From: an uncultured Microbulbifer sp.
GTDB lineage: Bacteria > Pseudomonadota > Gammaproteobacteria > Pseudomonadales > Cellvibrionaceae
Assembly: GCF_947498635.1 (NCBI RefSeq)
Contig: NZ_CANMKV010000006.1
Coordinates: forward strand, 88,808 to 152,807
Direction of reading: 5' to 3'
DNA: 64,000 nt
The notes beneath the pieces were generated by a model. The model had not been told where the DNA came from. It saw only the letters and a program-made list of their open reading frames with translations, and ran no database searches. Numbering within the stretch: the stretch's first letter is position 1; each line of letters opens with the position of its first letter. The position numbers and the translations under genes are program-made. Below, piece by piece: positions 57,111 to 64,000 of the stretch.

Positions 57111-58082
57111 TTAGAGCTTCATTCGTGCGGTACGCCCTGGGCGCTGCTTGGGCTTGCTCGCCGGGTAGAACTCTTTTTTGTAGCGATACAGGTAGACATG
57201 ACGCTCAATACTGCGCCACAGCTTGCCAAAGGGGTGCAGCCAGTAGAGCCAGCGGGCAACTTTAGCCCTAGCGATATTGGATTTTTCGATACTGGACGTG
57301 TGTGCGGTTTCCCACAATATATGGGGTTCCACGCCATAGAGCTTCAGATCAAACTGCCAGAAGTGATCAAAGACCTTATCGATAGGTTCGAACAGTTGGC
57401 TGGCATGCCCAAGCACTTTTTCCATACCTCTGCGGTTCACCAGGTAACCCTGGGCACCACACCAACCCCGTTCCGGACGTACGAGTTTGTGTATACCGTC
57501 GTTTAGGACGCGGATGACTTTGCGTTTTCTTACCTTTAAGCCCATTAACCGCACCATCTCCACCTCTGGGGGCAAGCGTTCGAGTTCGGCCAATACCCTG
57601 CCGAAGTCCTCTTCCAGTTGGACGTCGTCCTCGAGAATACAAACTCGCTGAAGACCAGCTTGGTACGCTTGGCGAATAGCGCGTAGGTGGGCCAGGTAGC
57701 AGCCGATTTCGGAGTTTTTTAATTCACAGAGGTGCCGCCAACGGGTGGTGGCATTGGCTAGGGTCTCGCCGGTTTCGAACCTGGGTATACCATTGCGTCC
57801 ATCGACACCAGCGACCTGATTGGCACGCAAGCGCTGGGATTTGAGTGAGCCTAATAACTCGTGCACATCGCCCCCCTCCGGGTACAGAGTGATCACCCAA
57901 CAGGGCGTATGGGCAATAAGAAAAGGGGTTTTTTGTTGTCTGCGCTCAAGGGGTGAGCGGGTGCGTAGCGGAAGCCTCGCGGCCAAGCGTTGACGAGGGC
58001 GCGGTTGCAGTCTCTCAACCTTTAACTTTGCTAATGACCTGGCCGGTGTACTCTTACTCCTGTGAGTTTTCCCCTGTGTCAT
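57111..58082 (-). CDS. Glycosyltransferase family 25 protein
   Basis: This 323-residue protein has a basic N-terminal extension (about 50 residues) and then the GT25 pattern: ITLYPEGGDVHELLGSL, SEIGCYLAHLRAIRQAYQ, and the acidic metal-binding CILEDDVQLEEDF. It probably adds a sugar to lipopolysaccharide. The C-terminus is basic. Confidence 0.9.
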   Translation of the reverse strand: MTQGKTHRSKSTPARSLAKLKVERLQPRPRQRLAARLPLRTRSPLERRQQKTPFLIAHTPCWVITLYPEGGDVHELLGSLKSQRLRANQVAGVDGRNGIPRFETGETLANATTRWRHLCELKNSEIGCYLAHLRAIRQAYQAGLQRVCILEDDVQLEEDFGRVLAELERLPPEVEMVRLMGLKVRKRKVIRVLNDGIHKLVRPERGWCGAQGYLVNRRGMEKVLGHASQLFEPIDKVFDHFWQFDLKLYGVEPHILWETAHTSSIEKSNIARAKVARWLYWLHPFGKLWRSIERHVYLYRYKKEFYPASKPKQRPGRTARMKL

Positions 58083-58695
58083 AGTCTGCCGCCAATTTGT
58101 AAGCGGTAGGAGCTTCTGTTGAGATCGACCTGCTCAAGAGGTGAGATATTGCGTCGGTGCATATTCACAGTCTCATAGAGAAATAGAGCTAAATGAGTAC
58201 AGGAGTTGACAGCATAATTGCCTTGGGCGAAGGGTTTTCATGTTTTTGTGCCCAGTTTCCGACCTGTGGGCACTACTCTCCTGTACCAAGCCTGTTGAAA
58301 TTGTTGCTAATGGTGGATCTTAGTGTCCGACTTTTGAGTCGGCACGGATGTTAGTTGGTCTGTGGTCAGGATGCTTGGCGGAAAACATTTTTGAGGGGGC
58401 TGGAGAGTTTTGTACCCCTGCGTAAGGGCCGGTAAGGGGCATGGGTACCCTGGCTAAGAAATTGGGCAGTTTGGGCCGGAGGCCTATGAGGCATGACGGA
58501 GAATTAAGGCGTATAGACGTGTATTCGCAGTAGCTCGCAGGAGAAGGGTATTCTCTAGAGTTCCTACGTGAGCGAGAAAATAAGCTGTTGTTACATGTAG
58601 GCTCGGAATTTTCTCTAGTGGGGAAAGTATATTCTCTGGGCGTTTTACGCTGGGCGTTATGTTAAGTTTTTGGAACCTGGTATTGGGAACCTGTT
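58083..58695. other. Long upstream region of the MFS transporter gene
   Basis: 613 bp with no supported gene. It contains the repeated motif TTCTCT at four places (about 58551-58635) and an inverted GAGAAAAT/ATTTTCTC pair, which may be regulatory. Confidence 0.35.
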
Positions 58696-59895
58696 ATGAA
58701 GTTGGATTTTTTTAAGATGGCCCTCATTCTTGGGCTGCTGAGCTGCGTTGGCCCTATTGCCATCGATATGTACTTGCCGGCTCTGCCGGATATTGCCCAG
58801 GGGCTAGGTGCACCGGTGGAGGCTGCGCAGTACACCCTGATGTCCTATTTTATTGCCTTTGGAGTGTGCCAGCTATTTTATGGCCCTGCATCGGATATGT
58901 TCGGGCGAAAACCGCCACTCTATTTCGGTTTAGTACTTTTTACACTGGCGTCTGTTGGCTGTGCTTTAGCGCCCACGATAGAGTCGCTGATTGTACTGCG
59001 ATTTTTACAGGGGGTTGGTGCCGCTTCAGTGATGTCGATCCCAAGGGCGGTAATTCGTGATTACTACACTGGCACCCAGGCCACTCGATTGATGACAACT
59101 GTGATGTTGGTGATCTCTATATCGCCGATGCTTGCCCCACTGATAGGGAGTGCTTTGATTATTCCCTTTGGCTGGCGTAGCGTGTTTTTACTTATTGCCC
59201 TGCTAACCCTTGCCAGTTTAATACTGGCGATAACCAGCCTGCCCGAAACCCTGCAACGAGAACACCGGGTGCCTTTTCGCTTAAATGCCATGTTCGGTGC
59301 TTTTTCCACATTGCTACGCGATCCTGTTTATGTGGGCTTGACTTGCATTGGTGGTCTGGGTATCGCCAGCTTTTTCTCTTTCCTGGCTACGGCCTCTTTT
59401 TTATACACAGACTTTTACGGACTGACACCAACGGAATTTAGCCTTGCCTTTGCCTTAAATGCGCTGGGGTTTTTTACCTCAAGCCAGTTTGCCGCAAACC
59501 TTGGTGTTCGCTATGGCTCTGTGGCAGTGGTTAAGTGGGCCACCGCTGGCTTTGCCGTCAGTTCCCTGGGAATGTGCATGGTGGTTTTTTCAGGCTTCGA
59601 CCAATTTATCTTGCTGGTGGCGATGTTACTGACCTGCAATATTTTTCTGGGGTTAGTGATTCCCACGGCCATGGTTTTATCCCTTGAAGAACATGGCCCT
59701 ATTGCCGGTACTGCGGCCGCTTTGGGGGGCGCCCTGCAAATGTTACTCGGCGCACTGGCTATAGTTGTGACCAGCTTGGTATTTGATGGCACACCCCTGC
59801 CGCTGACTGCAGCCATAGCCGTTTGCGGTATTAGTGCACTGGCTATATCCCGCTTAACTTTGCGGGGCATTGCTCACTTGGCGGTGCCATACTAG
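58696..59895 (+). CDS. MFS drug-resistance transporter (Bcr/CflA type)
   Basis: This 399-residue protein has 12 predicted helices. The Bcr/CflA hallmark GPIAIDMYLPALPDIA lies in helix 1, and the loop motif GPASDMFGRKPPL follows helix 2. It probably exports drugs or metabolites by proton antiport. Confidence 0.93.
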   Translation: MKLDFFKMALILGLLSCVGPIAIDMYLPALPDIAQGLGAPVEAAQYTLMSYFIAFGVCQLFYGPASDMFGRKPPLYFGLVLFTLASVGCALAPTIESLIVLRFLQGVGAASVMSIPRAVIRDYYTGTQATRLMTTVMLVISISPMLAPLIGSALIIPFGWRSVFLLIALLTLASLILAITSLPETLQREHRVPFRLNAMFGAFSTLLRDPVYVGLTCIGGLGIASFFSFLATASFLYTDFYGLTPTEFSLAFALNALGFFTSSQFAANLGVRYGSVAVVKWATAGFAVSSLGMCMVVFSGFDQFILLVAMLLTCNIFLGLVIPTAMVLSLEEHGPIAGTAAALGGALQMLLGALAIVVTSLVFDGTPLPLTAAIAVCGISALAISRLTLRGIAHLAVPY

Positions 59896-59969
59896 AAGCC
59901 GATTTTGGGCCCTGGTGGCAAGGGGCCAGATTTGAAGCTTCTTTTCAGAACAGGCTGAGGTTCGGCTAG

Positions 59970-60623
59970 ATGGAAAATATTCTGGTTTATTCCGATAGTG
60001 TCTCCTGGGGAATCATTCCCGGTACCCGCAAACGCTTGCCATTTAGTCAGCGCTGGCCGGGTGTTTTGGAATCTTGCCTAAATAGAGACGGCCGCAAGGT
60101 GCGGGTGATTGAAAACTGCCTCAATGGACGTAGGACCGTTTGGGAGGACCCGTTCCGGGCGGGCAGGCGGGCGGTGGACGGCCTGGCGCAAGTGATTGAA
60201 ATGCACTCTCCGCTGGATTGTGTGCTTTTAATGCTGGGCACCAACGATTTCCAGGATACCCACGATAACCGGGCCTGGATGTCCGCTCAGGGAGTGGCAA
60301 AATTAGTGTCAATAATCCGGGAGGCCCCCACAGAACCTGGTATGCCAGTTCCTCAGATTCTAATTATTGCTCCCCTTGCGATTGTTGATCCCAAAGGTAT
60401 GATCGGGAATAAATTTACCGGTGCTGAACAGCGCTGCAGAGGGCTTCCCCAAGAATTGGACAATGTTTCCCGTGATTTGAACACTTTATTCTTGGATGCA
60501 AACGCCTGGGTAAAAGTCAGTGAACGGGATGGTGTGCACCTGGATGAAGATCAACACGAGATACTCGGAAAGGTGATTGGCGACTTCCTAGTGAAAAGTC
60601 CTGTTTTTGATAGGAAGAAATAA
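59970..60623 (+). CDS. SGNH/GDSL-type hydrolase
   Basis: This 217-residue esterase-like enzyme has block I YSDSVSWG (nucleophile Ser), block III LGTNDF, and block V DGVHLD (catalytic Asp-His). It resembles arylesterase/acyl-CoA thioesterase-type SGNH proteins. No signal peptide. Confidence 0.9.
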   Translation: MENILVYSDSVSWGIIPGTRKRLPFSQRWPGVLESCLNRDGRKVRVIENCLNGRRTVWEDPFRAGRRAVDGLAQVIEMHSPLDCVLLMLGTNDFQDTHDNRAWMSAQGVAKLVSIIREAPTEPGMPVPQILIIAPLAIVDPKGMIGNKFTGAEQRCRGLPQELDNVSRDLNTLFLDANAWVKVSERDGVHLDEDQHEILGKVIGDFLVKSPVFDRKK

Positions 60624-60649
60624 CACACCGGGTGGGACATCTCTTCATG

Positions 60650-60670
60650 GGCACCGGATCTACCGGTGCC
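60650..60670. terminator. Hairpin between convergent genes
   Basis: The perfect stem GGCACCGG/CCGGTGCC, loop ATCTA, lies between the stops of two convergent genes. No T-run. Confidence 0.5.
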
Positions 60671-60684
60671 AGATACCGCGGGGG

Positions 60685-61188
60685 TTAACTGTAGGCACCA
60701 CTACTGTAAACCAGCTCGTAACTATGGCTGTAGAGCTCCAGGATGTTGCCAAACGGATCTTCCATATACATCATTCGGTAGGGCTTTTCTCCAGGGTAGT
60801 AATAGCGGGGTTTAGACATGCGTTTTTTGCCCCCCGCAGCCACGATACGCTCGGCTAGCTCTTCCAGGTTGGGGTCCTGCACACAAAAATGGAATATGCC
60901 GGTCTTCCAGTATTCAAAATTATTCTCGGGATTTTCCTGTTGAGGGAATTGAAATAATTCGACCCCGATGCGGTCTCCTGTCGATAAATGCGCTATACGA
61001 AAACTGCCCCAGCCCCCGCCAAAAACATCCGTACACATATCACCGATGGCACTGTGATCTTCCTGAATCTCCGTGGGAGACATGATTAGGTACCAGCCCA
61101 TCACTTCGGTGTAAAACTTCACTGCGGCCTCTAAGTCCGGAACCGAAATACCAAGATGAGAAAAATTCCGCGGGTAAATGCCTTTCAT
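60685..61188 (-). CDS. VOC-family (glyoxalase/dioxygenase-fold) protein
   Basis: This 167-residue protein shows HLGISVPDLEAAVKFYTEVMGWYL at the N-terminus, FHFCVQDPNLEELAERI in the middle, and the metal-ligand type end YMEDPFGNILELYSH. Substrate unknown. Divergent from the LysR gene (95 bp between), which probably regulates it. Confidence 0.92.
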   Translation of the reverse strand: MKGIYPRNFSHLGISVPDLEAAVKFYTEVMGWYLIMSPTEIQEDHSAIGDMCTDVFGGGWGSFRIAHLSTGDRIGVELFQFPQQENPENNFEYWKTGIFHFCVQDPNLEELAERIVAAGGKKRMSKPRYYYPGEKPYRMMYMEDPFGNILELYSHSYELVYSSGAYS

Positions 61189-61283
61189 AAGCTTATCTCC
61201 AGTGTGTGAGGTGGGGATAAAGTTACACTGTAGAGTTAATTACATATAATTATGATTGTTGATCATTTTAAGTAACTATTGTA
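61189..61283. promoter_or_regulatory. Divergent promoter region, LysR target candidate
   Basis: 95 bp between the divergent VOC and LysR genes, with AT-rich palindromic sequence (TAATTACATATAATTATG), the form of a LysR T-N11-A site. Confidence 0.45.
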
Positions 61284-62153
61284 ATGATAAATCCGGTATG
61301 GCTGCGTAGCTTTTGTACACTGGTTGAGCTGGGCCACTTCACACGCGCTGCCGAGCGCTTGCATATGACCCAGTCTGGCATCAGTCAGCATTTACGTCGG
61401 CTGGAGGACTTTCTAGGATTGGCATTGATCCAGCGTCAGGGGAAGCAATTCACACTGACCGAGGCCGGTGAAAAGCTCTATTGCGAGGCCCAGGATCTCG
61501 TTGATTCCCTCTCGACACTGGGCCAACGCCTTGGCGAAGACCCCGCTTATGAAGGACTGGTGAGAATCCACTCTCCTGGCAGTGTCGGCCTTAAGCTCTA
61601 CCGCAAATTACTGCGTGTGCAGAAAGAACATCCAAAACTGGCCGTAGACTATCGTTTTGCGCCTAACCAGGGAGTAGAAGAATCCATACTTAGATACAAG
61701 GCGGATATTGGGTTTATGACTATGCCTTCAACACTCACGGAAATCGCGAGCCAGCCTGTGGGTAGTGAAGAGCTCCTATTGGTGACTCCTGCGTCAGTCA
61801 AGCGGGTGGATTGGAGAGCGTTGTTGCAGCTGGGTTATATCGGTCACCCGGATGGCGCCCATCAGGCGGGGTTGCTACTAGGCGCGAATTTTCCCGAATT
61901 TCAACATGTAGATATGTTTAGGCTAAAAGGGTTTTGTAACCAAGTTAGCTTGATCCTAGAACCTGTCAGCTTGGGGTTGGGTTTTACAGTGTTACCTGCT
62001 CATGCCGTAAATGCTTTTCACAATTTTGAGCAGATTAAGTTCCATCGTATGGAGTATTCTATCAGTGAAACACTATTTCTGATTACCCGTCGTCACAAGG
62101 TTATACCGGCACGGGTAAAAACTGTGATTTCTTTAGCCAGGGAGTGGCTTTAA
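61284..62153 (+). CDS. LysR-family transcriptional regulator
   Basis: This 289-residue protein has an N-terminal winged helix-turn-helix (WLRSFCTLVELGHFTRAAER, then QSGISQHLRRLEDFLG) and a periplasmic-binding-fold effector domain. It probably controls the divergent VOC gene. Confidence 0.94.
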   Translation: MINPVWLRSFCTLVELGHFTRAAERLHMTQSGISQHLRRLEDFLGLALIQRQGKQFTLTEAGEKLYCEAQDLVDSLSTLGQRLGEDPAYEGLVRIHSPGSVGLKLYRKLLRVQKEHPKLAVDYRFAPNQGVEESILRYKADIGFMTMPSTLTEIASQPVGSEELLLVTPASVKRVDWRALLQLGYIGHPDGAHQAGLLLGANFPEFQHVDMFRLKGFCNQVSLILEPVSLGLGFTVLPAHAVNAFHNFEQIKFHRMEYSISETLFLITRRHKVIPARVKTVISLAREWL

Positions 62154-62178
62154 TCAACTGAAATGCTTCGGGCGTTGT

Positions 62179-63018
62179 ATGTTGCGTTTTATTTTCGTTT
62201 TATATTTTACTGTGCTTGCCTTGGGGGCTCGGGCTGAAGTACCGCCTAACTCTCCTATACAACAGGAAAAAGACGAGATACTCATGTTGCTTGCCTACTC
62301 GGTTGCTTATCTGGGCTGGGTAGGTCCAAAAGACAAGCCAAAGCGCGGTTACAATATTGCGGCAGTCCTCTATGACAATACTCAGGAAAAAATCGTAGGT
62401 GTGCAACGCAATGCTGTAGGTTTGTGCCGAGATAAAACTCAGCATGCCGAGGTGCGGCTAATGCAGCAGTGTATCCTTAGTAAGTGTCGTGGAAAAGATA
62501 CTGATTATCTGGGCAATGCCACGATTTATAGCACTCTGGAACCATGCATGATGTGTGGGGGTATGATGATTTTTCTCGGTGTCTCCAGGGTTATTTATGG
62601 TCAGTCCGATCCGGATTTTGGTAAAAATATAGAAAGACTACAGCAGGATTTTAGATCTGATTGTAAATATAAGGCAGAGTCAGTAATAGGTATAGAAAGA
62701 GTTTGCAAAATAGATGTCCCGGCTAATTATAGATCCAGAAAGATAATTTCAGAGCCTTCCACCTTGTTGCAGAGAGCCCAGTTGGAGGGGGCATTTGCCA
62801 GCTACCGTTTAATATTTGGCAGTATAATTACAGAGTTTTTGATGAGTGATGAGGCTGAGAATATTTATCGAGTTGCCCACCAGCGATTGTTGGAGTACAA
62901 GCCTGATTACCAAGAAAATAGTGCCGTACTGTTAGAAAGTCAAATGCAATTGAAGAAATTAAAAGGTAATGTGGGAGACCTTGATCGCTGTTTAATAGGA
63001 GGTCAGCACAAGCATTAA
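62179..63018 (+). CDS. Exported cytidine/nucleoside deaminase-fold protein
   Basis: This 279-residue protein has a Sec-type signal peptide (about residues 1-19, ending GARA). The deaminase domain (about 60-160) has the catalytic HAEVRLMQ and the zinc-binding EPCMMCGGM, arranged as in TadA/CDA. The C-terminal 120 residues are not recognised. Nucleoside deaminases are normally cytoplasmic, so export is unusual. Confidence 0.8.
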   Translation: MLRFIFVLYFTVLALGARAEVPPNSPIQQEKDEILMLLAYSVAYLGWVGPKDKPKRGYNIAAVLYDNTQEKIVGVQRNAVGLCRDKTQHAEVRLMQQCILSKCRGKDTDYLGNATIYSTLEPCMMCGGMMIFLGVSRVIYGQSDPDFGKNIERLQQDFRSDCKYKAESVIGIERVCKIDVPANYRSRKIISEPSTLLQRAQLEGAFASYRLIFGSIITEFLMSDEAENIYRVAHQRLLEYKPDYQENSAVLLESQMQLKKLKGNVGDLDRCLIGGQHKH

Positions 63019-63438
63019 TGTTGTAAAGTGTTTGTCTTTAGGGGGGGTTAATGGTTGATTTTCTGAGAGTGAATATTGGAATTGTGGGCAGCCTAATTAC
63101 TAGTTACATTTCGAGAGATGCGTCTTTATTTTTTTAAATTTTGGAGAAGGTCAAATTCTCAATGTTTCCATAGCAGAAATTTAGCCTATAACGCCATTAA
63201 AGCTCTTAGATAAAATACCAAGCCTATAAGGGTGCCAGTTGATAGTCATGGAATATGTGTTCCAGGTTGATCGGAAAATCTATGGGGCGGGCTGAAGATA
63301 AAACAATTCATAGTCGTATATCTCGCTATCATCCAGGGGCATACTACTCGATTTTATGGGGGGCACCTTGGCAAATAAATTATCTTTCAGGAATAATTTC
63401 CCCCTATTAACTTGAGTTTAATTTTTTGGTTTTTCAGG
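63019..63438. other. Intergenic region
   Basis: 420 bp between the deaminase gene and the AraC-type fragment. No gene or RNA is recognised. Confidence 0.4.
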
Positions 63439-63951
63439 CTAAGTAATATTCCAGCGTTTGCGGGAGTCTTCAAGCGCTATAGTTGTTGAAAATCCCAAGG
63501 CTTTTGCAATTTGCGTTGCATCCATAGATTGGACATCTAGTGAATTAAATTTCTCCCTCCGAGCCGCATCTAGTATGCGCCTGAAAGATGTATTTTGTTC
63601 ATTAAGGCGTATCTGCAAGGAGCGCTTATGCACCTGAAGGATGTCTGCTAGGAAGTCCAGGCTAGTAGCGCCCTCAGGTAAATAATTTTTTATGATGTCT
63701 TTGCACCGATCAGGTAAAGATTCATCAGACTTCATTTCTTTAAGCTGTTTTTTAGCAGTCAGTTTATTCAGGTCGAGAGAGGGTTTTCCGGGGCTGCATA
63801 ATTCTTTGTTGAGAATCGTGTTTTCAAAACTGATGCAGTTTTTGTTGTGTCCGAAAGCAATGGGAACATTAATCAATGAGGCAGCACTACTCATCAAATC
63901 GGGATTATGGTGAGTGAAGTGAATCCTAGATTGCCAACATAAGTGACACAC
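63439..63951 (-). CDS. AraC-family regulator, C-terminal part (partial or broken)
   Basis: About 170 residues. The start is part of an arabinose-binding-type N-terminal domain (INVPIAFGHNKNCISFENTIL). The C-terminus is an AraC helix-turn-helix (LADILQVHKRSLQIRLNE ... IAKALGFSTT ... SRKRW). An in-frame stop complement (63979-63981) precedes it, so either the gene is 5'-truncated or broken, or a frameshift links it to sequence beyond the window. No proper start is visible; GTG at 63951 opens the frame. Confidence 0.6.
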   Translation of the reverse strand: MCHLCWQSRIHFTHHNPDLMSSAASLINVPIAFGHNKNCISFENTILNKELCSPGKPSLDLNKLTAKKQLKEMKSDESLPDRCKDIIKNYLPEGATSLDFLADILQVHKRSLQIRLNEQNTSFRRILDAARREKFNSLDVQSMDATQIAKALGFSTTIALEDSRKRWNIT

Positions 63952-64000
63952 GTTTACCCACCAAAAATTCCAGTGGGCTCAAGTAATTTAACACCTTCCT

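Overview
The window comes from a gammaproteobacterial chromosome, probably a marine Pseudomonas- or Cellvibrio/Microbulbifer-type organism. The evidence is a complete nuoA-N operon with fused nuoCD, the pepA-holC-valS group divergent from lptF-lptG, and an RsmA/CsrA-type regulator. The genus is inference.

Layout. (1) 1-226: start of a partial minus-strand gene at the left edge. (2) 307-15623: the NADH:quinone oxidoreductase (complex I) operon on the minus strand, in canonical order A-B-CD-E-F-G-H-I-J-K-L-M-N. (3) 16089-17018: a broken, internally deleted second copy of valS. (4) 17.0-42.7 kb: an integron-like cassette array without an integrase in the window. About 20 small genes, nearly all on the minus strand, are separated by attC-like imperfect palindromes. 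Most of these palindromes are split by a repeated non-coding element of about 700 bp on the plus strand. (5) 43281-51978: valS, an unnamed gene, holC, pepA, lptF, lptG and an RDD protein. (6) 52-64 kb: ordinary accessory and housekeeping genes, including a methyltransferase, GMC oxidoreductase, rlmA, tadA, an ion channel, GT25, an MFS pump, an SGNH hydrolase, a VOC protein, LysR, an exported deaminase and an AraC fragment.

The notable system is region 4. The repeat (14 copies with a 5' end plus one 5' and one 3' scrap, counted as I1-I16) looks like an ORF-less group II intron. It starts GTACG (consensus GTGYG), carries a GTGAAAGTCC motif near its 5' end, and ends with a domain V-like hairpin carrying a two-base bulge and a domain VI-like hairpin with a bulged A seven bases from the 3' end. 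Several stems covary between copies. Each copy splits the attC inverse core site at almost the same point (YTTG | TTA...), antisense to the cassette genes. The element is therefore a dispersed ribozyme that targets attC sites and must be mobilised in trans, since neither a reverse transcriptase nor an integrase is visible here.

Each intron also carries on its antisense strand a near-consensus sigma-70 promoter, TTGCCA-17 bp-TTTAAT, pointing at the neighbouring cassette. Its 3' hairpin directly abuts the stop codon of the cassette on the other side. My inference is that the introns act as portable expression modules for otherwise promoterless cassettes: promoter, attC leader, gene, stop codon, hairpin. 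Cassette cargo includes a frameshifted Tae4-type amidase effector, a possible Tse2-like toxin pair, GrpB-like, cold-shock, SpoU methyltransferase, zinc-finger/HNH-like, DUF and membrane proteins.
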